From: Salinisphaera sp963835375
GTDB lineage: Bacteria; Pseudomonadota; Gammaproteobacteria; Nevskiales; Salinisphaeraceae
Direction: 5' to 3'
Assembly (NCBI GenBank): GCA_963835375.1
Contig: CAWIGB010000004.1
Coordinates: 32,304-96,303 of the forward strand
DNA: 64,000 bases
Below, in pieces: positions 54,620 through 64,000 of the stretch. The position numbers were made by a program, and so were the translations under genes. Numbering within the stretch: the stretch's first letter is position 1; the number at the start of each line of letters is the position of its first letter. A model generated the notes under the pieces. That model did not search any database. It had not been told where the DNA came from and saw only the letters and a program-made list of their open reading frames with translations.

Positions 54620-55360
54620 ATGGCCGGTTGTTGCTGCAGCGAAACCGATCCGCATCTGCAGGCGATGCGCCAGCGCCAGGCACGCATGCTATGGGCGGTG
54701 TTGTCGATCAATACGCTGATGTTCGTGGCCGAGTTCGGCGCCGGCTGGTGGGCGGGCTCGACCGCGCTACTGGGCGATTCACTCGATATGCTCGGCGATG
54801 CACTGGTCTATGGTCTGAGCCTGTTCGTGGTCGCACGCAGTGTGCAATGGAAGGCGGTTTCGGCCGCGGCGAAAGGCGCGCTGATGCTGGGTCTCGGCCT
54901 GCTGGTACTGGGCGAGGCGCTCGCCAAGACGTTGTCGGGTCATGTCCCTGATTCCGGCTTCATGATGGGGGTCGGCGCGGTCGCGCTGGTGGCGAACATC
55001 GTCTGTCTGTTCCTTCTGACCCGTCATCGTGACGATGACGTGAACATGCGCTCGTCCTGGATCTGCTCGCGGAACGATCTGTTCGCCAACGGCGGGGTGA
55101 TTGTCGCCGGCCTGCTGGTCGCGCTGACCGATACGGTCTGGCCCGACGTCATCGTGGGCGCGGCCATCGCGGTGTTGTTTCTGCAATCCTCGATCGGGGT
55201 GTTGCGCGACGCGCGCCGGCGTTACATCCAGGCACAGGCGAATGAGGAGACCGCTCGAGGTACGGGTTCGGTCCTGATCATTGCCGCACACGCAAAATCG
55301 AAACCCTGGAACGAACACGGCCCGCGTATCGCGGGCCGTGTTCGTTCGATGGCGTGTTGA
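54620..55360 (+). CDS. Cation diffusion facilitator (CDF) family metal exporter, 3' end uncertain
   Basis: About 210-246 residues, six helices. Cys-rich N-terminus MAGCCCSETDPHLQ, then FVAEFGAGWWAGSTALLGDS with LDMLGDALVYGLSLF (CDF metal site Asp-x3-Asp), RSSWICSRNDLFANGGVIVA (second metal site, Asn/Asp pair) and WPDVIVGAAIAVLFLQSSIG. The cytoplasmic C-terminal domain is absent, as in small CDF members. The last about 20 residues are encoded by a perfect terminator hairpin, so the natural stop is probably earlier, for example the TGA in another frame near 55274 after a base error. Regulated by the adjacent MerR protein. Confidence 0.88.
   Translation: MAGCCCSETDPHLQAMRQRQARMLWAVLSINTLMFVAEFGAGWWAGSTALLGDSLDMLGDALVYGLSLFVVARSVQWKAVSAAAKGALMLGLGLLVLGEALAKTLSGHVPDSGFMMGVGAVALVANIVCLFLLTRHRDDDVNMRSSWICSRNDLFANGGVIVAGLLVALTDTVWPDVIVGAAIAVLFLQSSIGVLRDARRRYIQAQANEETARGTGSVLIIAAHAKSKPWNEHGPRIAGRVRSMAC
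55310..55346. terminator. Perfect 17-bp hairpin terminator between CDF and gltD genes
   Basis: AACGAACACGGCCCGCG / CGCGGGCCGTGTTCGTT around TAT. It lies in the literal 3' end of the CDF reading frame and 26 bases beyond the gltD stop, so it can serve both convergent genes. Confidence 0.75.
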
Positions 55361-55371
55361 GCGCGCCGCCG

Positions 55372-56778
55372 CTAGACCTCGAGATAATCCAGAATGCCCT
55401 TGGCCGCCTCGCGGCCTTCGAACACGGCGGTCACGACCAGATCCGAACCGCGCACCATGTCGCCGCCGGCAAAGATCTTCGGGTTGGTGGTCTGGTGTTT
55501 GAAGCGGCCCTGCTCGGGCGCGATCACGCGGCCGCCGTCATCGCATTCGATCTCGTGGGTATCGAACCAGTCCTGCGGATTCGGCCGGAAACCGAAAGCG
55601 ATGATCACGCGATCCGCTTCGATGACTTCCTCGGTGCCCGGCACCGGCTCGGGGCGGCGTCGGCCGCGTTCGTCGGGTTCGCCAAGCTGGGTGGTGACCA
55701 TCTTGATGCCCTCGACGTGGGTGTCCCCGACGATTTCGACCGGCTGTCGATTGAACAGGAACTGCACGCCTTCTTCCTTGGCGTTTTCCACCTCGCGGGC
55801 GGAGCCGGGCATGTTCTCTTCGTCGCGCCGGTAGGCACAGATGACTTCCTTGGCGCCCTGGCGAATGGAGGTGCGGTTGCAGTCCATCGCGGTATCGCCG
55901 CCGCCGAGCACGACCACGCGCTGGCCTTTCATGTCGACGAAGGGGTGTTCGCCCTTCACGCCGATTTCGCGATTGATGTTGCCGACGAGGAAGGGCAGGG
56001 CTTCGTACACGCCCTTCAGGTCTTCGCCCGGGAAACCGCCCTTCATGTAGGTGTAGGTGCCCATGCCCATGAACACCGCGTCGTATTCTTCCATCAGTTG
56101 TTCGATGGTGACGTCGCGGCCGACTTCGACGCCGAGCCGGAACTCCACGCCCATGCCTTCCATGACTTCGCGGCGGGTTTCCACCACGTCCTTTTCCAGC
56201 TTGAACGGCGGGATGCCAAAGGTCAGCAGGCCGCCGATGCGCGGGTACTTGTCGAACACCACGGCCTTCACACCGCCACGCACGAGAATATCGGCTGCGC
56301 CCAGGCCGGCCGGGCCGGCGCCGATCACCGCGACCTTCTTGTCGGTCCAGACTACGTTGGAGACGTCCGGCCGCCAGCCCTGTTTGAAGGCTTCGTCGGT
56401 GATGTACTTCTCGACCGAGCCGATGGTGATCGCGCCGATGCCGTCGTTCATCGTGCAGGCGCCTTCGCACAGGCGATCCTGCGGGCAGATGCGGCCGCAG
56501 ATTTCGGGCAGGGTATTCGTGGCGTGCGAGAGTTCCGCCGCCTCGAACAGGTTGCCCTCGTTGACCATCTTGAGCCAGTTCGGGATGTAGTTGTGCACCG
56601 GGCACTTCCACTCGCAGTACGGGTTCCCGCAGGAGATGCAGCGCCCGGCCTGCTGCGCGGCGGTCTCCTTGTCGAACTGGCCGTAGATCTCGGCGAACTC
56701 GTGAATGCGCACGGGCACGGCCACCTTGGCCGGGTCCTGACGCGGCACGTCGAGAAACTGAAGATTGTTCTTTGCCAT
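55372..56778 (-). CDS. gltD: Glutamate synthase (NADPH) small subunit GltD
   Basis: 468 residues, unbroken. Passes electrons from NADPH through FAD to the large subunit. N-terminal iron-sulfur cysteines in GRCISCGNPYCEWKCPVHN and EICGRICPQDRLCEGACT, FAD motif VAVIGAGPAGLGAADILV, NADP motif VVVLGGGDTAMDCNRTSIR. It follows gltB by 71 bases. ATG at 56778; the literal open frame also continues into gltB 3' sequence. Confidence 0.97.
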   Translation of the reverse strand: MAKNNLQFLDVPRQDPAKVAVPVRIHEFAEIYGQFDKETAAQQAGRCISCGNPYCEWKCPVHNYIPNWLKMVNEGNLFEAAELSHATNTLPEICGRICPQDRLCEGACTMNDGIGAITIGSVEKYITDEAFKQGWRPDVSNVVWTDKKVAVIGAGPAGLGAADILVRGGVKAVVFDKYPRIGGLLTFGIPPFKLEKDVVETRREVMEGMGVEFRLGVEVGRDVTIEQLMEEYDAVFMGMGTYTYMKGGFPGEDLKGVYEALPFLVGNINREIGVKGEHPFVDMKGQRVVVLGGGDTAMDCNRTSIRQGAKEVICAYRRDEENMPGSAREVENAKEEGVQFLFNRQPVEIVGDTHVEGIKMVTTQLGEPDERGRRRPEPVPGTEEVIEADRVIIAFGFRPNPQDWFDTHEIECDDGGRVIAPEQGRFKHQTTNPKIFAGGDMVRGSDLVVTAVFEGREAAKGILDYLEV

Positions 56779-56849
56779 CGATGTCCCTTGTCGCGTTGTC
56801 GGCAACGGGCCGCAGCGAGCGCCGCGGCCCGGCTTCGCGATGTGCCTCG

Positions 56850-61312
<4,463 letters not shown>

Positions 61313-61551
61313 AGTCCATTCCCTCGGATGGGCTACGGTCCGAACAGCCACGCGCATCGCGCAGGGCCGGCCGGACCCGGAAGTCGTCGCAGCGCAGGCC
61401 GCGGCCCGTCAGGCGGGTTACGCAACTGGGGAAGCGCGGTTTCGGCAGCGACGGGCGGCGCCAGTCTGTTGGCGCGCGAGCGGTGGAACCGCTCAATTCA
61501 ATATAAAAGGCCAGCGAGCGACAATCAATCACTCGCCGATGAGCCAGTCGT

Positions 61552-62655
61552 CTAGGCTGCCAGATAATGGCGCAGGGTATCGTCCAGCGCCGCGCCATAG
61601 TCTTCGTGAATCACCGCCTGGCCGATATCGGATAGTAATACCAGACGTAACGTCCCCGCTGTGACTTTCTTGTCGCGGCGCATCAGGTCGCGGATGCGCG
61701 CGGCGGACGTTTCGCCCGGCGGGGCGATCGGCAGGCCGGCGGCGGCGATCACCGTTTCGATGCGCGCGACCTGTTTCGCGCTCAGCCAGCCAAGCCGTCG
61801 CGACGTGTCGGCTGCCATGCACATGCCGGCGGCCACGGCTTCGCCGTGCAGCCAGGCGCCGTAACCCAGCTCGGCTTCCAGCGCGTGGCCATAGGTATGG
61901 CCGAGATTGAGCAGGGCGCGTTCGCCGGCCTCGCGCTCGTCGGCGACCACCACTTCGGCCTTGTTGGCGCAGGAGCGACGGATGATCTCGGTGATCAGCG
62001 CCGGATCACGGGCATTGATGCCCGCCATGTTGGCTTCCAGCCAGTCGAAGAAGCCAGCGTCCCGAATCAGCCCGTACTTGATGACCTCGGCCATGCCGGC
62101 CGCGAATTCGCGTGCGGGCAGGGTCGTCAGCACATCGACGTCCGCGAGCACGCGTTTCGGCTGGTAGAAGGCGCCGATCATGTTCTTCCCCAGCCGGTGA
62201 TTCACGCCGGTCTTGCCGCCGACCGAGGAATCGACCTGGGCGAGCAGGGTGGTCGGCACCTGCACGAAATCGATGCCGCGCTGGTAGATTGCGGCCGCGA
62301 AGCCGGCCAGGTCGCCGATCACGCCGCCGCCGAGTGCCACGATGGTGGCGTCGCGCCCGTAGCCGTGGGCCAGCAGATGCTCGGCGATCGTGTCGAGCGT
62401 GGCCATCGTCTTGTGGGCTTCGCCGTCGGGAAGAATCAGCGTATCCACCTCGTGCCCGGCGTCACTCAGCGCGGCCTCGACCGGTTCGCGGTAGTGGAGG
62501 CCGACCGTGTCGTTGGTCACGATCAGCACCCGCTGGCCGCCGATGGCGCCGTCGTAGGCGGCGGACTGACCGATCAGCCCGGGGCCGATAAGGATGTCGT
62601 AGGCACGGGTATCGAGTTCGACGCGCAGGGTGCTTGCGGCAGGGGTATCACTCAT
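61552..62655 (-). CDS. aroB: 3-dehydroquinate synthase AroB
   Basis: 367 residues, NAD- and metal-dependent conversion of DAHP to dehydroquinate. ILPDGEAHKT, IVALGGGVIGDLAGFAAAIY, VPTTLLAQVDSSVGGKTGVN, and the metal ligands in RALLNLGHTYGHALE and LHGEAVAAGM. ATG at 62655 chosen because it overlaps the 3' end of the RDD gene by eight bases. It is 240 bases upstream of gltB, with no gene in between. Confidence 0.97.
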   Translation of the reverse strand: MSDTPAASTLRVELDTRAYDILIGPGLIGQSAAYDGAIGGQRVLIVTNDTVGLHYREPVEAALSDAGHEVDTLILPDGEAHKTMATLDTIAEHLLAHGYGRDATIVALGGGVIGDLAGFAAAIYQRGIDFVQVPTTLLAQVDSSVGGKTGVNHRLGKNMIGAFYQPKRVLADVDVLTTLPAREFAAGMAEVIKYGLIRDAGFFDWLEANMAGINARDPALITEIIRRSCANKAEVVVADEREAGERALLNLGHTYGHALEAELGYGAWLHGEAVAAGMCMAADTSRRLGWLSAKQVARIETVIAAAGLPIAPPGETSAARIRDLMRRDKKVTAGTLRLVLLSDIGQAVIHEDYGAALDDTLRHYLAA

Positions 62656-63211
62656 TGTTCCATCCGGTCTGGGGGCTCGATGCGTCATCGGCGGCTTCGA
62701 ATCGAACGGGCTCGACCGTGCGCCGCCGACGCACGACCACGGTGCCGGCGAGTTTGTCGTGCCAGCCCTGTTTGCGCGGATCGATGCCGACCCAGATCAG
62801 GCCAAGGCCGAGCGGCAGGGTGGAGACGTAGTAGCCGAGGTAGCGCAGGATCGACTGGCCGGTGCGCAGGCGCTCTCCGGTGGCTGCGTCGACCACGCGG
62901 GCGCCGATCGCCATCTTGCCGGGCGTGGCCTTGCGGGTCAGCCAGAAGATCACGACCACGGCCGCCGGCAGGACCCAGTACAGAAGGATATGCAACGGAC
63001 CGGGCGGCGCCGGGGCGAGCGCATCGAAGTTGATCCGTCCCGATGCCTTGAACAACGACGAGGCCGCGGCATGATCGCGCGCGGCCCCGGGAATCATCGA
63101 CAGCAGCGGAAAGAGCAGGAACAGCAGCAGCGCGCTATCGATGATCGAGGCCCATACGCGGATCCAGAATCCGGCATAGACCCACGCGCCGCCGGTGTCC
63201 GGCTGTCTCAT
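62648..63211 (-). CDS. RDD-family membrane protein
   Basis: 187 residues with three to four helices. GFWIRVWASIIDSALLLFLL (the Arg/Asp-Asp pattern of the first RDD helix), then RKATPGKMAIGARVVDAATG (the PGK motif) and DPRKQGWHDKLAGTVVVRRR (KQGWHDKLAGT). Function unknown. It occupies the position between aroK and aroB; start shares a base with the aroK stop, and the stop overlaps aroB, so the three are translationally coupled. Confidence 0.93.
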   Translation of the reverse strand: MRQPDTGGAWVYAGFWIRVWASIIDSALLLFLLFPLLSMIPGAARDHAAASSLFKASGRINFDALAPAPPGPLHILLYWVLPAAVVVIFWLTRKATPGKMAIGARVVDAATGERLRTGQSILRYLGYYVSTLPLGLGLIWVGIDPRKQGWHDKLAGTVVVRRRRTVEPVRFEAADDASSPQTGWNNE

Positions 63212-63741
63212 CAGGCCGTGCCGATGGCTTCCAGCTGCTCGACGATCTCACGTGCGAGCTTGCGCGCCTGTTGATCGCCTGTGGTGACCACGACGTCGGC
63301 GATCGAGCGATACAGCGGGTCGCGCACTTCCATAAGCTGGGTGAGCGTGGCTTCCAGGTCCTCGCTGCCAGCCAGCAGGGGCCGGCTGTTGGACTTGCGC
63401 GTGCGCGCAAGCTGTTGTTCCAGCGACGTCTCGAGGTAGACCACCACGCCGCGCGCAGACAACAGATCGCGCGTGCTCGGATCGAGCACGGCGCCGCCGC
63501 CCGTGGCCATCACGGTGTTGGGCTGTTCCGACAGCTCGGCGATCATGTCGCGTTCGCGCTTGCGGAAACCTTCTTCGCCTTCCATGTCGAAGATGAAGGA
63601 GATATCCACGCCGGTGCGCTTTTCGACTTCCTGATCCGAGTCGACAAACGTCATGCCCTTGAGCTCGGCGATACGCCGGCCCACCGTGGTTTTGCCGGCC
63701 CCCATGGGGCCGACCAGATAGATGTTCGGGTTTGCTGCCAT
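63211..63741 (-). CDS. aroK: Shikimate kinase AroK
   Basis: 176 residues. Walker A YLVGPMGAGKTTVGRRIAEL, the shikimate-binding VDSDQEVEKRTG and ATGGGAVLDP, and lid RKSNSRPLLAG. Unbroken. First visible gene of aroK-RDD-aroB; upstream is a 259-base non-coding end of the window where a pilQ gene is often found in relatives but none is seen. Confidence 0.97.
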   Translation of the reverse strand: MAANPNIYLVGPMGAGKTTVGRRIAELKGMTFVDSDQEVEKRTGVDISFIFDMEGEEGFRKRERDMIAELSEQPNTVMATGGGAVLDPSTRDLLSARGVVVYLETSLEQQLARTRKSNSRPLLAGSEDLEATLTQLMEVRDPLYRSIADVVVTTGDQQARKLAREIVEQLEAIGTA

Positions 63742-64000
63742 GTACTCGTTATAAGTAGTTGAATACTAAAGCCACGACCACGGGTCTTAACCGTGTTCGG
63801 ATCGTAGGTCGTCGCGCATACGCCGTCCATGCCGAACGGGCTGATCTGGCCCGGAGGATCGTCGGAGCTGGTGCTGACGTCTGCTGCGGCAGCCTGCACA
63901 ACAAAAAGCGTTCCGTGTCGTGTCGCTGCCCTGCGCGGCGACCGTGGCACGCAGGCGTACTTTAACCCAACCGAAGACGCTTTTTTGGATAGGTTATATT
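63742..64000. other. Upstream region of aroK to the window edge
   Basis: No gene supported. It must contain the promoter or the 3' end of an upstream operon. A frame reading FGMDGVCATTYDPNTVKTRG on the minus strand is short and unrecognised. Confidence 0.4.

Overview
This is a GC-rich chromosomal window from a gammaproteobacterium. The evidence is the Pseudomonas-like gene orders hisB-hisH-hisA-hisF, hisI-hisE-tatABC, trkA-trkH and aroK-aroB-gltB-gltD, a metal-independent-site (Mg-type) HemB, an S4-domain HslR, LPS heptosyltransferase and homoserine kinase. The overall content (urease with nickel uptake, TRAP uronate transport, Trk potassium uptake) would suit a marine or halophilic relative such as Salinisphaerales, but this is inference. 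No rRNA, tRNA, CRISPR array, prophage or intact insertion sequence was recognised.

Layout: 1-2.4 kb, histidine biosynthesis (hisF partial, hisA, hisH, hisB, minus strand). 2.5-7.1 kb, dtd, thrB, a small TPR protein, trkH, trkA (minus). 7.3-9.6 kb, hisI, hisE, tatABC (plus). 9.6-10.4 kb, a secreted EF-hand protein with a Met/Gln-rich tail. 10.7-18.9 kb, urease operon ureDABCEFG followed by an NCS1 permease that carries a C-terminal zinc ribbon and a NiCoT nickel permease. 19-26.5 kb, redox and small housekeeping genes (Old Yellow Enzyme, blue copper protein, alcohol dehydrogenase, phosphoribosyltransferase, dienelactone hydrolase, type IV pilin, hslR, GST, a Gln-rich secreted protein). 26.6-30.9 kb, nfi, mntR, aroE, waaF, hemB (minus). 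31-39.8 kb, an ECF sigma/RskA pair, DUF547, mdh and a plus-strand lipid-modification operon (FAD amine oxidase, DUF1365, Cfa-like methyltransferase, MFS). 40-42.7 kb, SDR, acyltransferase, hemE. 42.9-53.2 kb, a decayed OprB porin and a divergent, apparently complete oxidative hexuronate pathway (uronate dehydrogenase, galactarolactone isomerase and cycloisomerase, KdgD, 2-oxoglutarate semialdehyde dehydrogenase, TRAP transporter DctPQM, GntR-type regulator). 53-55 kb, pyrF and a MerR regulator divergent from a CDF metal exporter with a textbook 19-bp-spacer promoter. 55-64 kb, gltD, gltB, aroB, an RDD membrane protein, aroK.

A dominant feature is that about twenty genes, including essential ones (gltB, trkH, aroE, thrB, hisI, hisE), change reading frame one to five times while their start, stop and protein homology remain intact. 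Most changes are explained by one extra copy of a base in a short run. I read these as consensus errors of the assembly, not as pseudogenes, and annotate full gene spans across them. The exception is the OprB-like porin, which also carries a nonsense codon and a large internal deletion and looks genuinely dead.
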